A stretch of 44,342 nt of DNA, taken from positions 1 through 44,342 of the forward strand of contig CAIKAN010000090.1 in assembly GCA_903825415.1 (NCBI GenBank), given 5' to 3'. The DNA comes from an uncultured bacterium (GTDB lineage: Bacteria > Patescibacteriota > Minisyncoccia > Phycocordibacterales > PALSA-1337). A program made the translations under genes and the position numbers. Shown here piece after piece: positions 15,057-22,803 of the stretch. The notes beneath the pieces are model-generated. The model made no database searches, was not told the origin of the DNA, and saw only the letters and a list, made by a program, of their open reading frames with translations. How positions within the stretch are numbered: position 1 is the stretch's first letter; each line of letters begins with the position of its first letter.

Positions 15057-15719
15057 ATGAATACGAATACCGAATTTGCGTCTGCCAATTACACGGCTGG
15101 TCAACTGAATGCAGTTATTAAGTTGATTAGAAAGCAAGCTGGCGAGGATGGACCAGAACGCTTTCTTCGTGGCGAGCTAGTGGTATCCGAACTACCCAAG
15201 TGTTGGACGGAAAAGGATGGCGTGATTTACTTCACTCTACCGCCCACTGAAGGCCTTACTGGCTCCCAGTGGGTCACGCGTCTCGAGAGGAAAGGCTTCA
15301 AGCTCTCGAAATGGGCGAAAGATGTTCTGAACTCCAAAGACTTCGTGCCCACCACCGGCGTCGTTAACAACATCGCGGTCCTCAAAGGGGAACTGTTCTC
15401 CGATGATGACCGGATCACCAGCAAGATCGTCGCTGAAGGAGACCGTCGGCTATGGAAGCATGGCAAGGATATCAGTCCTGAAATCGCTTGTCAGATCCGC
15501 GAGATGTTCACAGACGAGGAGATTGAAGCCATGGGCTTAATCTGGATCACCACCATGCACGAACCCATCAATGACTCAGATGGCGATCCGGACCTCCTCG
15601 GCACGGACCGGTACGACGATGGTCAGGGTCTGCTCGCTTACTGCGACCGCCTTGGCAACGGGTGGTATCGTGAGGACGGGTTTGCGTTCGTCGTCCCGCA
15701 AGTTAGTCCTCAAAGCTAA
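15057..15719 (+). CDS. Diversity-generating retroelement target protein
   Basis: 220 residues, cytosolic by appearance (no signal peptide). The N-terminal part starts with a helical segment containing TAGQLNAVIKLIRKQ; the middle part is unknown. The last 47 residues contain the variable repeat (174-215), ending in GFAFVVPQ, the aromatic/hydrophobic close usual for C-type-lectin-like DGR targets. Ten residues differ from the template: 179, 182, 184, 193, 196, 198, 200, 202, 204 and 207. The ATG is fixed by an AAGGAG SD. A terminator hairpin follows 36 nt after the stop. The ligand is unknown. Confidence 0.88.
   Translation: MNTNTEFASANYTAGQLNAVIKLIRKQAGEDGPERFLRGELVVSELPKCWTEKDGVIYFTLPPTEGLTGSQWVTRLERKGFKLSKWAKDVLNSKDFVPTTGVVNNIAVLKGELFSDDDRITSKIVAEGDRRLWKHGKDISPEIACQIREMFTDEEIEAMGLIWITTMHEPINDSDGDPDLLGTDRYDDGQGLLAYCDRLGNGWYREDGFAFVVPQVSPQS
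15576..15701 (+). repeat. DGR variable repeat (VR)
   Basis: This 126-bp 3' segment of the target gene aligns without gaps to the repeat at 16082-16207 (offset 506). Hand alignment shows 13 mismatches: 15591, 15600, 15601, 15606, 15633, 15634, 15643, 15648, 15649, 15655, 15660, 15666 and 15675. At each the other copy has A, and here it is G (9), C (2) or T (2). The last 26 bp are identical, consistent with an initiation-of-homing end. Confidence 0.93.
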
Positions 15720-15754
15720 GTTCTTTGAACCTCGGTTCTCTGCACTTAGCCCTT

Positions 15755-15792
15755 GGCTCTGTTCCGATTGTCGGAATGGAGCCAATTTTTTT
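15755..15792 (+). terminator. Hairpin-plus-T terminator after the VR
   Basis: GGCTC-TG-TTCCGA-TTG-TCGGAA-TG-GAGCC followed by AA and seven T. It terminates the target gene. A stem-loop shortly after the VR is also a known feature that assists DGR homing, so it may serve both roles. Confidence 0.8.
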
Positions 15793-15952
15793 GTACGAAA
15801 ATGATATACTGATATTGGTAGTAGGCGCATCATGCGGGCGGTCATGGCTTCCCGCGGCCGAATCCAGTATCCATAAGCTGAGAGCGTTTGCGGTTACGGC
15901 TTCAAACGGAGGGCTTATGTAGACACTTCATCCCTCGATAAAAACTCGGGAT

Positions 15953-15976
15953 GATCCTGAGCGAGGTCGAAGGATC
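15953..15976. repeat. Palindromic GATCCT...AGGATC element
   Basis: GATCCTGAGCGAGGTCGAAGGATC is a partly palindromic 24-mer resembling short palindromes seen scattered in CPR and other environmental genomes. It lies between the VR terminator and the template repeat. Confidence 0.45.
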
Positions 15977-16081
15977 AAAAATGAAGATACTTGGTGCAAG
16001 ATGCTAGGGCATTACGATGCCGAATTCGATTCAACCCTGAGAGCATTCGAGGGGTGGTGGCATGGAAGGCATTCTGCACAT

Positions 16082-16207
16082 TCAGATGGCGATCCGAACC
16101 TCCTCAACACGAACCGGTACGACGATGGTCAGGGTCTGAACGCTTACTACGACAACCTTGACAACAGGTGGAATCGTGAGAACGGGTTTGCGTTCGTCGT
16201 CCCGCAA
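16082..16207 (+). repeat. DGR template repeat (TR)
   Basis: Invariant 126-bp template for the VR. It contains 32 adenines, 13 of them replaced in VR; none of the 94 non-adenine positions differs. Substituted positions fall in codon positions 1 and 2 of mostly AAC/AAT codons, which spread into many amino acids without making stop codons. It sits between the target gene and the avd/RT pair, in target orientation. An ORF running through it (16001-16279) is not considered a gene. Confidence 0.93.
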
Positions 16208-16225
16208 CTCTCTTCATTTCTCCCC

Positions 16226-16609
16226 TTACTTCTTTTGAAGTTGAGGGGAGTTTTGCTTGTCACGGGCGGAGTCGAGTGATTTCGTAAGTTGCCCATTCCA
16301 ACCTCCCAGATTCCTGCCGATCTCATCCAATTTCAAGGAAAGTGCGATATACTCTTTGTTGTCGATAGATTTGGTTTCCCAGAGAATCATAAGGAGAATT
16401 TTGAGCGCATCGAGCTTTTTGATGGCATGGCGGACATAAGGCTGTTTCTCTTGCGGTGAGAGGAAACTGGCGGCGGCGATGGCCTCTATGATCTCTATAA
16501 ACAAAGAATCAATGCGATACCCGAAAGAGTTTCTGTGGAATTTTGGTAAATCTTTATAATAACTATGCCACAGCAGATAAGCATCTTTGACCTTGCTCAA
16601 AACCGGCAA
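16226..16609 (-). CDS. avd: DGR accessory variability determinant (four-helix bundle)
   Basis: 127 residues from a TTG start: LPVLSKVKDAYLLWHSY, then GYRIDSLFIEIIEAI, then DALKILLMILWETK and YIALSLKLDEIGRNLGGW. This is the Avd/four-helix-bundle pattern of a basic barrel protein that binds the RT and template RNA. It is on the minus strand, opposite to target, TR and RT, which is unusual. A better start (ATG at 16664) lies upstream in a different frame across a run of ten C (minus strand). Nine or twelve C would join them, so the N-terminus is uncertain. Confidence 0.8.
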   Translation of the reverse strand: MPVLSKVKDAYLLWHSYYKDLPKFHRNSFGYRIDSLFIEIIEAIAAASFLSPQEKQPYVRHAIKKLDALKILLMILWETKSIDNKEYIALSLKLDEIGRNLGGWNGQLTKSLDSARDKQNSPQLQKK

Positions 16610-16618
16610 AATCCGACT

Positions 16619-16628
16619 GGGGGGGGGG
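16619..16628. repeat. Ten-G homopolymer between avd and RT
   Basis: A run of ten G on the plus strand, the longest homopolymer I noticed in the window. It lies in the N-terminal region of avd (as C on the minus strand) and just before the RT start. Its length decides whether the ATG at 16664 is in frame with avd. Confidence 0.9.
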
Positions 16629-16640
16629 AGCTTTCACTGT

Positions 16641-17687
16641 TTGCGACGAATTCAATTCAGTCATACATACGATGATATCATTTCTCTCGAGAATCTGCTT
16701 GAAGCCTGGAAAGAATTCAGAAAAGATAAAAGATCTCGCAAAGATGTACAAGAATTTGAGCGCGATCTGATGGGTAATATCATATCGCTCCATAAAGAGC
16801 TTGTTTCTAAAACCTACAAGCATTCCGCATACGAAGCATTCAAGGTAAATGATCCAAAGCCTAGAGATATTCATAAAGCTACCGTTAGGGACCGACTATT
16901 GCATCGCGCACTATATAGGAAATTGTATCCTTTTTTCAATAGAGTCTTCATATCAGATTCCACTTCATGCAGATTGGAAAAAGGCACTCATAAAGCCGTG
17001 AATAGATTTCGCGTATTCGCGCGCAAGGCTTCTTTTAACCACACGAAAACGGTCTGGGTTCTAAAATGCGATATCAGGAAATTCTTCGCATCTATTGATC
17101 AGACAAAGCTTCTTGCCATTCTGGCTAAATATATTCTAGACAAGGATATTCTTGGTCTTATTTCAAAAATCATAGGTAGTTTCCATTCAATGGAGAAAGG
17201 AATAGGACTACCTCTAGGCAATCTAACTTCTCAATTATTCGTGAATATCTATATGAATGAATTCGATCAATTCATGAAGCATAGAATCAAAGCGAAATAC
17301 TATATCCGTTATTCTGATGACTTCGTGATCATTTCAAGAGATAGAGATTGGTTAGTCAGCACAATTTCAAGGATAAGAAACTTCCTGTGGTATGAATTGA
17401 GACTTTCACTTCATCCGAATAAAGTGTCGATTGGCACAGTCGCTTCAGGGATCGACTATCTCGGCTGGGTCAACTTCAATGATCATCGAGTTCTGAGGAC
17501 GGCCACGAAGAAGCGGATATTTAGGAGAATAAGAGAGATGCAAGGAAAGAAGGAAACAGTGCAATCATATTTGGGGATGATAGGGCATGGGAATTGCCAG
17601 AAATTGGAGATGAAAGTTCGGCTGTTAATTGTTTATAAAGAGATGAATACTCAAGCAACAATTACACAAGGTGTAGGTTATATTTAG
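16641..17687 (+). CDS. DGR reverse transcriptase
   Basis: 348 residues from a TTG start at 16641, chosen because the family N-terminus begins shortly before YDDIISLENLLEAWKEFRK; an ATG at 16587 would read through the G run. Motif 4 is GLPLGNLTSQ (residues 189-198), with SQ typical of DGR enzymes instead of the SP of group II introns. The catalytic YSDD is at 224-227. DCDIRKFFASIDQ-like motif 3 is present (KCDIRKFFASID). There is no maturase or endonuclease domain. It copies TR RNA with adenine infidelity for transfer to VR. Confidence 0.93.
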   Translation: MRRIQFSHTYDDIISLENLLEAWKEFRKDKRSRKDVQEFERDLMGNIISLHKELVSKTYKHSAYEAFKVNDPKPRDIHKATVRDRLLHRALYRKLYPFFNRVFISDSTSCRLEKGTHKAVNRFRVFARKASFNHTKTVWVLKCDIRKFFASIDQTKLLAILAKYILDKDILGLISKIIGSFHSMEKGIGLPLGNLTSQLFVNIYMNEFDQFMKHRIKAKYYIRYSDDFVIISRDRDWLVSTISRIRNFLWYELRLSLHPNKVSIGTVASGIDYLGWVNFNDHRVLRTATKKRIFRRIREMQGKKETVQSYLGMIGHGNCQKLEMKVRLLIVYKEMNTQATITQGVGYI

Positions 17688-17745
17688 TGGATCATATTAA
17701 ATAAAACTTGCGCCTTGCGTACTTTACTCTTGCGCACTTTAACAT

Positions 17746-17774
17746 TTGCTCAAACGCTTGTTATTTCCTATACT
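17746..17774 (+). promoter_or_regulatory. Leaderless-type promoter of ndk
   Basis: TTGCTC (17746-17751), 17 bp and TATACT (17769-17774). The ATG at 17783 begins 8 nt after the -10 box. Confidence 0.6.
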
Positions 17775-17782
17775 ACTCTCAA

Positions 17783-18391
17783 ATGAAAAATCACCCTAAA
17801 TACGAGCGCACCCTCGTCATTATCAAGCCAGATGGAGTGCAGAGGACTTTGGTAGGAGAGATCATCAGGAGATATGAGCGCACAGGTCTGAAATTAGCCG
17901 CTATCAAGATGTGCGTACCGACTGCCGAGATGGTCGAGAGGCATTATACTCTTGATCCCGAATGGAGGCTCAAGACCGGGCTCAAATCTATCAAAGGCTA
18001 CACTGACAAAAATCTCACTCCGCCGCATACTGATCCTCTGAAGGTCACTGAGATAGTCTTGAAGAATCTGACGAAATATTTGACTAGCGGTCCAGTGATC
18101 GCCATGGTTTGGCAAGGAGCTCATGCCGTAGAACTAGTCAGGAAGATCACCGGAGGCACGGAGCCTAGGACTTCCGATGTTGGCACCATAAGAGGAGACT
18201 ATGTCCTCGATTCATATGTGATGAGCGATGTAGATGGCAGAGCCGTTCGCAATCTTGTGCATGCCTCTGGTTCGGTCAAAGAAGCCGAAGATGAGATCGC
18301 TCATTGGTTCAAAAAGAGCGAGATAATGGACTATAATATCGTGAGCGATAAGATCTTGTATGATGTCAATCTTGATGGAATTCTTGAATAG
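17783..18391 (+). CDS. ndk: Nucleoside diphosphate kinase, long form
   Basis: 202 residues. ERTLVIIKPDGVQR at the start and the active-site histidine in NLVHASGSVKEAEDEI are diagnostic. GTIRGDYV is also canonical. Compared with the usual 135-150 residues there is an insert of about 45 residues (around SIKGYTDKNLTPPHTDPLKV), a variant found in some archaeal and CPR-type enzymes. It balances NTP pools by phosphate transfer. Start at 17783 fits the promoter; earlier in-frame codons lie upstream of it. Confidence 0.94.
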   Translation: MKNHPKYERTLVIIKPDGVQRTLVGEIIRRYERTGLKLAAIKMCVPTAEMVERHYTLDPEWRLKTGLKSIKGYTDKNLTPPHTDPLKVTEIVLKNLTKYLTSGPVIAMVWQGAHAVELVRKITGGTEPRTSDVGTIRGDYVLDSYVMSDVDGRAVRNLVHASGSVKEAEDEIAHWFKKSEIMDYNIVSDKILYDVNLDGILE

Positions 18392-18495
18392 TGTCCCAAC
18401 TCTCTATTCACTTGCATTGTTCTCTGAGAGAGATAAAATTAGTTCAGATTGCGGGAGTAAAACCCTATACCAATAAATACGGGAAACCAATGAGT

Positions 18496-18605
18496 GGCTC
18501 GACACTTCAAACGAAATCCGCTTGCAGTGTCGAGCCTCTCGAATTCGTCGGCACCTTGGTGCTCGATGTGAGGTCACCCACCTGGTAAACCAGGTATGGT
18601 ACTCC
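18496..18605. other. Cluster of three hairpins in the ndk-membrane protein gap
   Basis: The 296-bp gap has no convincing gene. It holds an 11-bp stem GGCTCGACACT/AGTGTCGAGCC (18496-18546), GCACC/GGTGC (18561-18572) and ACCTGGTAAACCAGGT (18590-18605). It might be a small RNA or the terminator region of ndk. No T-run follows any stem. Confidence 0.4.
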
Positions 18606-18673
18606 TGCAGTCCATGAAGCACATCCGAAATACGACAGTATGGCGGGTGTTTTTCATTTAGGGGCATTTCCCG

Positions 18674-18679
18674 TATAAT
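18674..18679 (+). promoter_or_regulatory. -10 box of the 18688 gene (leaderless-type)
   Basis: TATAAT ends 8 nt before the ATG at 18688. A weak TTTTCA lies 17 bp upstream. Confidence 0.5.
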
Positions 18680-18687
18680 GGTCAGAT

Positions 18688-19068
18688 ATGAAGACATATC
18701 TTTTCGCTCTGCTGGTCCTCTGTGTCGTCTTGCTCATGCACATGATCGGGCTCCGAGGGCTATATGTCCACTTTCCTCCATACGATATCATTCTTCACAT
18801 CTTAGGCGGCATAGGCATAGGTTTGGCCGTATCTGCCTTTATTAAGATTCATGGCCGAAATATAGTCCATAAGCGCTTGGCTGTTATTATCGGGGTGCTT
18901 ATCATCGGTTTGATCTGGGAATTGTTCGAAGTCTATTATGATATAGCTGGTTATCCTCTATGGACGACGCCTTATTTCATCGACACAGCAAAGGATCTAC
19001 TCGACGACATTATCGGGGGTTCATTGGCTGCTTGGATCGCTATAAGGCCATTAATAACGAATAAATAA
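18688..19068 (+). CDS. Small integral membrane protein, unknown
   Basis: 126 residues with four predicted membrane helices. HILGGIGIG in helix 2 and WELFE ... DLLDDIIGG in the later part recall DUF2238/YjdF-like or VanZ-like membrane proteins, but the match is by eye only. Its stop codon overlaps the ATG of the next gene (TAATG), so the two are translationally coupled. Confidence 0.6.
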   Translation: MKTYLFALLVLCVVLLMHMIGLRGLYVHFPPYDIILHILGGIGIGLAVSAFIKIHGRNIVHKRLAVIIGVLIIGLIWELFEVYYDIAGYPLWTTPYFIDTAKDLLDDIIGGSLAAWIAIRPLITNK

Positions 19069-20435
19069 TGGATTCGAAGACTTCCATCACATTCTGTTCA
19101 GGAGTCAGCACGGTGACTGGCGCTAATTTTCTCTTGGAAACATCCAGCAAGTCTCGTATCCTCATTGATTGCGGCATGATCCAGGGTGAGAAGTTCTCCG
19201 AGGAAATGAACCGAGAGCCGTTCTTGTATGAACCGGCATCCATTCAAGCCTTGATAGTGACACATGCCCATCTTGATCATGTTGGTAGAATTCCAAAACT
19301 GGTCAAGGAAGGATTCAAGGGCGCCATATATTCGACGCCGGAAACAAGAGATTTGGCGGAATTGGTCATGGAAGACGCCGCGGGTATATTGGCTATGGAT
19401 GCCGAGCGCGATGGTGTCGATCCTTTATATACCTTGACTGATGTGCAGGCTGTTTATCCTTTTTGGAAGACTATTCCATATCACCAAAGTACGGAGATAA
19501 CTCCGGATGTCTCTATTTACTTGAAAGATGCAGGGCACATTCTGGGGTCTTCCATGACTGAATTCACCATACCAAGCGGCAAGATCCTATTCACTGGCGA
19601 TCTTGGCAATTCTCCAGCTCCTCTTTTGAGAGATACGGAAGAGGTCGGGGAAGTCGATTATTTGGTAATGGAGAGCACGTATGGCGACAAGAATCATGAT
19701 TCCAAAGAATTGCGCGTCTCTGAATTCGAAAGGATCATAAAGGAGACTCTGGCTAGTGGAGGGACATTGGTCATACCGACATTTTCAATAGATAGAACAC
19801 AGGTTTTACTCTATGAATTGAATAATATGGTCGAACAAAAGCGGATACCGTCTGTGCCGATCTTTGTCGATTCTCCTATGGCCATCAAGGCTACGGATAT
19901 CTATTCCAAGAGCAGCGATCTATTCAATGATGCTGTGAAGAAACAGATAGCGGGAGGCGACGACATCTTCAAATTCCCTAGGCTTGAATTTACCATGTCC
20001 CAGAATGAATCTCGCGATATCGATCGCGCCAAAGGAGCGAAGATCATTCTAGCCGGTTCGGGCATGTCCGTAGGTGGCCGCGTCACCAGTCATGAGCAAA
20101 AATTCCTGCCAGATCCCAAGAGCACTATCTTATTGGTGGGCTATCAGACCAATGGTTCGCTCGGGCGCAGGCTGGCGGATGGCGATAAGATCGTGAGCAT
20201 TCACGGCAACAACGTTCAAGTTAAGGCTCACATAGAAACTCTCTATGGATTTTCGGCTCATAAAGATAGCGATCATCTAGTGGAATTCGTTTCCACAGCG
20301 ACCAAGAAATTGAAACAAGTCTTCGTCGTCATGGGCGAGCCCAAGTCTTCGATGTTCCTGACGCAGAGGATAAATGATGAGCTGGATGTGAAGGCGGCCA
20401 TGCCGGATAGGGGAGTGGGGTATGAGGTGAAGTGA
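19068..20435 (+). CDS. Metallo-beta-lactamase/beta-CASP RNA-processing exonuclease
   Basis: 455 residues. HAHLDH (near 66-71), DAGHILGSS and the GDLGN segment bind two zinc ions; the beta-CASP domain follows (about 190-330, with MESTYGDKNH as its first motif). The C-terminal RMMBL part carries YGFSAHKD. Such proteins (YSH1/CPSF73-like, bacterial relatives) cleave or trim RNA. The C-terminal 100 bp, from the word ATGGGCGAG at 20331 on, is duplicated twice downstream in scars. Confidence 0.9.
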   Translation: MDSKTSITFCSGVSTVTGANFLLETSSKSRILIDCGMIQGEKFSEEMNREPFLYEPASIQALIVTHAHLDHVGRIPKLVKEGFKGAIYSTPETRDLAELVMEDAAGILAMDAERDGVDPLYTLTDVQAVYPFWKTIPYHQSTEITPDVSIYLKDAGHILGSSMTEFTIPSGKILFTGDLGNSPAPLLRDTEEVGEVDYLVMESTYGDKNHDSKELRVSEFERIIKETLASGGTLVIPTFSIDRTQVLLYELNNMVEQKRIPSVPIFVDSPMAIKATDIYSKSSDLFNDAVKKQIAGGDDIFKFPRLEFTMSQNESRDIDRAKGAKIILAGSGMSVGGRVTSHEQKFLPDPKSTILLVGYQTNGSLGRRLADGDKIVSIHGNNVQVKAHIETLYGFSAHKDSDHLVEFVSTATKKLKQVFVVMGEPKSSMFLTQRINDELDVKAAMPDRGVGYEVK

Positions 20436-20496
20436 TGCAAGAATATGAAGGTTACATTTCTCCTAGTAAATATTTGTAAGACATCCACGACCAGAC

Positions 20497-20595
20497 TGGA
20501 CAAATTACAGTACGTATGTTAATCTAATCAAAGATACTTTGACACATTCGTCATAGCAGAAAGTGGCCATGATACTGCCTTTTTCTGCTATGACG
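20497..20595 (+). promoter_or_regulatory. Promoter and hairpin leader of cargo gene 1
   Basis: TGGACA (20497-20502), 17 bp and TAATCT (20520-20525). A boxA-like ACTTTGACACA starts at 20536. A 14-bp perfect hairpin follows (CGTCATAGCAGAAA 20549-20562 with TTTCTGCTATGACG 20582-20595). Its GTCATAGC core is shared with the DGR target leader. Confidence 0.55.
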
Positions 20596-20648
20596 AAACC
20601 ATCGTGGCCAAGTCGATAGCGGAACATATCAACGAAAGGTATAAACTC

Positions 20649-21434
20649 ATGAATAATGAGGTAAAAACTATGTCACCGGGACTAGCGTTTCAGCTTCTCG
20701 CGGTTATTGCACAGCAGATTGGAAAAATCGGTCTCGGGTTTGATCAGGCGAAATTGCTGGTCGATAAGCCGAGTATCACGCGTCGACGCCTCGAGGCGTT
20801 GTGTGGAGAAAAAACGAGCTTGATCGTGCCGAACCATCAGTATGCGACGCTTGAACGTCTCGAAGTAGACCCCAACGGTTATCATCGCGATGACCCATGC
20901 GGCGAATACTTAGTAACGGTGGGTAAGGAAATTGAAGAGGCACTTGCTGCCTCGAATTCTCTTACCCGCAAATATGGAAATCGCGAAAAGCCTGCCAGTG
21001 TCCACAGATGTGACGTCGTCCATTCTGTCTCTGAAAAGGATGGTGCTCTCTATCCCGTTTTCCGTGAAGTGATGAGGTATCACGGCGCGGACGACTATTT
21101 GTGGGAGACTCTCCATGAGCGTCGTGCTCTCTGGACCACAAACGCTGTCTTGGGCATCCTCAGTGACGAGATTCATGATGGTAATGACCCGCTTGGTCTT
21201 ACGGAAATCAACGAGGAGGCCGTATTTCCAGTACTCCTCACGGAGAAGGAAAATATGTGTGAGCGCTTCAAGAGGAGTCCAGACCGCGTCGGTGCCTTGT
21301 TCGTGAGTCGGCGTGCTCCGATTCGTCAAAAAAGGGGATGGAGCGTTTCTCTAGTCGAAAGCCGTAATATTCCGCAGTTCCTGCGGAATCTCATTTATTT
21401 CGCTAATGACCCAGGTCCTTGTGTAGAAAGTTAG
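20649..21434 (+). CDS. Cargo gene 1: unknown 261-residue protein
   Basis: No family recognised. The N-terminus (PGLAFQLLAVIAQQIGKIG) resembles in pattern the helical N-terminus of the DGR target protein, but the rest does not match and there is no VR-like end. No signal peptide. The ATG at 20649 has AAAGG 9 nt upstream; an ATG at 20670 with GAGG 8 nt upstream is equally possible. It is the first of three cargo units between the beta-CASP gene and rplT and has its own promoter and terminator. Confidence 0.65.
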   Translation: MNNEVKTMSPGLAFQLLAVIAQQIGKIGLGFDQAKLLVDKPSITRRRLEALCGEKTSLIVPNHQYATLERLEVDPNGYHRDDPCGEYLVTVGKEIEEALAASNSLTRKYGNREKPASVHRCDVVHSVSEKDGALYPVFREVMRYHGADDYLWETLHERRALWTTNAVLGILSDEIHDGNDPLGLTEINEEAVFPVLLTEKENMCERFKRSPDRVGALFVSRRAPIRQKRGWSVSLVESRNIPQFLRNLIYFANDPGPCVES

Positions 21435-21464
21435 GCTGGGCTGCCAAATCGTTCATTGTTGTCA

Positions 21465-21500
21465 ACACCGTGGGGGTTAATACCCGCGGTGTATTTTTTT
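21465..21500 (+). terminator. Intrinsic terminator of cargo gene 1
   Basis: ACACCG/CGGTGT outer stem with GGG/CCC inside, then A and seven T. Confidence 0.85.
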
Positions 21501-21540
21501 GGATAATTCAAGAAGAGAAACTTAATCTATCATAAAGACA

Positions 21541-21760
21541 ATTTCAAACAAAAAACCGCTCTTCGCGGTCTTTTGTTTGAAAGTAAAAAATGCTCTACTT
21601 GACCATCTTTGCGACCTTGGCGAAAGTCACAGGCTTAAATTCAGCGAGATGGGAGAGCCAAGTCTTCGATGTTTCTGACGCAGAGGATAAATGATGAGCT
21701 GGATGTGAAGGCGGTTATGTTGGATAGGGGGGTGGGGTATGAGGTGGAGTGATGCAAGAA
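21541..21760. repeat. Chimeric scar 1: rplT 3' end fused to beta-CASP gene 3' end
   Basis: The left part matches the rplT terminator area and 3' end seen at 23470-23593 (rplT orientation minus). At 21649-21657 it switches to the beta-CASP gene 3' end as at 20331-20450. The switch point ATGGGAGAG is one base from the ATGGGCGAG found in both parents. The lactamase part has a 1-nt deletion just after the junction and several substitutions, so it is noncoding and has drifted. Confidence 0.88.
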
Positions 21761-21809
21761 ATATGATTATGATATAAGATGGCTCGTAAATGATAAATTT
21801 GCCTACCTG

Positions 21810-21838
21810 TTGACAGACTATTAAGATTGGTGTAAGAT
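21810..21838 (+). promoter_or_regulatory. Promoter of cargo gene 2
   Basis: TTGACA (21810-21815), 17 bp and TAAGAT (21833-21838). A 110-nt leader follows with a CTCAAC/GTTGAG hairpin near 21914-21930 and AAAGGAG at 21938-21944, 5 nt before the ATG. Confidence 0.7.
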
Positions 21839-21949
21839 GTGTTTGGATTAAAAACAGCTTGGCTCAGCATCTCGGCTGGAGCAAAGCGGGCGCATGCCCA
21901 GTTGATGAGTCTTCTCAACGTACGGTTGAGGTAGCTCAAAGGAGCACAT

Positions 21950-22321
21950 ATGAAAATCAAAATATTCGAATCAACGGCGGCAGCAATCGCCGCACTGGTA
22001 GAATCGGCTGAATTGGTCCTTGGTCAACGGCTTCGGATGGGCCAGCACACCATCGAGTTTAACCCCGAACCTCAAGATGTGAAGGTGGTGGAAATCAACG
22101 GGACGTTACTCGGCTATGACCCAAATCAACCCATGCGGATTGATTTCGGTAGCCGTTTCTTCATGGCGTTCAATGAGGGCAATGATCAGCGTTGGAAACC
22201 GCGGGCGTCAGAATCGGTTTTCTATCTCGACCATCCAACTGATCGTTCGAATGTTTTCCGGCCTAAAACGTACCGCGTCACATGGGACGGCAAGGCCGGT
22301 CGACCGAAGCTAGTTGATTAG
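21950..22321 (+). CDS. Cargo gene 2: unknown 123-residue protein
   Basis: No family recognised. The protein has a short helical start (STAAAIAALVESAELVLG) and then a probable beta-rich body ending RVTWDGKAGRPKLVD. No signal peptide or membrane segment. The strong AAAGGAG SD fixes the start. It has its own promoter and a hairpin terminator and is the second cargo between the two scars. Confidence 0.65.
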   Translation: MKIKIFESTAAAIAALVESAELVLGQRLRMGQHTIEFNPEPQDVKVVEINGTLLGYDPNQPMRIDFGSRFFMAFNEGNDQRWKPRASESVFYLDHPTDRSNVFRPKTYRVTWDGKAGRPKLVD

Positions 22322-22345
22322 ACAAAACAAATTTTTCACACAACG

Positions 22346-22376
22346 CCGCAGCGAGAGCAGTCTCTCCCTGCGGTTT
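22346..22376 (+). terminator. Hairpin terminator of cargo gene 2
   Basis: CCGCAG/CTGCGG stem with inner GAGAG/CTCTC, followed by TTTGCCT. The T run is short. Confidence 0.6.
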
Positions 22377-22503
22377 GCCTTATATGCTGTATATTGTTGG
22401 GCGAAATTGAAAGAGAATATACAGATTGTCGCATCATTCTTCATTCCAAAAAACGATTCAAATATCCGCTACGACTCCACTCATTGTTAAAAGCTGCATA
22501 TTC

Positions 22504-22670
22504 TTCAAACAAAAAACCGCTCTTCGCGATCTTGGCGAAGGTCTCAGGCTTGAATTCGGCGAGATGGGCGAGCCGAAGTCTTCATGTTTCTGACGCAGAG
22601 GATAAATGATGAGCTAGATATCAAAGCGGCCATGCCGGATAGGGGAGTGAAGTATGAGGTGGAGTGATGT
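22504..22670. repeat. Chimeric scar 2: rplT 3' end fused to beta-CASP gene 3' end
   Basis: Same structure as scar 1, with the switch at ATGGGCGAG 22564-22572. The terminator part is shortened. The lactamase part lacks one G (TTC-ATG) and has substitutions different from scar 1. The preceding 22.4-22.5 kb also resembles 23.4-23.47 kb, so each unit carries the same right-hand flank. Confidence 0.88.
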
Positions 22671-22790
22671 GGAAATGTTGGTGGGTGAATTATTCCTCGG
22701 TCCAAAAAAGTCTTCTAACATCCGCCATGTTGGTACAGTGTTTTTAATAAAATGCGACAACATCGAAATGACTTTTTAGCTCTAACCTGA

Positions 22791-22796
22791 TAGACT
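22791..22796 (+). promoter_or_regulatory. -10 box of the HD-domain gene (leaderless-type)
   Basis: TAGACT ends 7 nt before the ATG at 22804. The -35 is unclear. Confidence 0.45.
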
Positions 22797-22803
22797 TTTG
22801 TGT

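Noticed and set aside
16001-16279. 92-residue ORF looking like a decayed partial copy of the 15057 gene
   Set aside because: All 13 differences from the gene copy are at adenines of this copy, the mark of a DGR template repeat, not random decay.
16641-17687. Group II intron or retron reverse transcriptase
   Set aside because: Motif 4 has SQ, there is no maturase/endonuclease domain, and an Avd-like gene plus a TR/VR pair lie next to it.
18541-18620. SRP RNA on the minus strand (GTTTACCAGGT word)
   Set aside because: The conserved GGAA-tetraloop region of SRP RNA is absent; the word is explained by a palindrome.
21541-22670. Scars as simple assembly duplication
   Set aside because: The two scars differ from the parent genes and from each other by substitutions and 1-nt deletions, which identical-copy misassembly would not produce; read support should still be checked.
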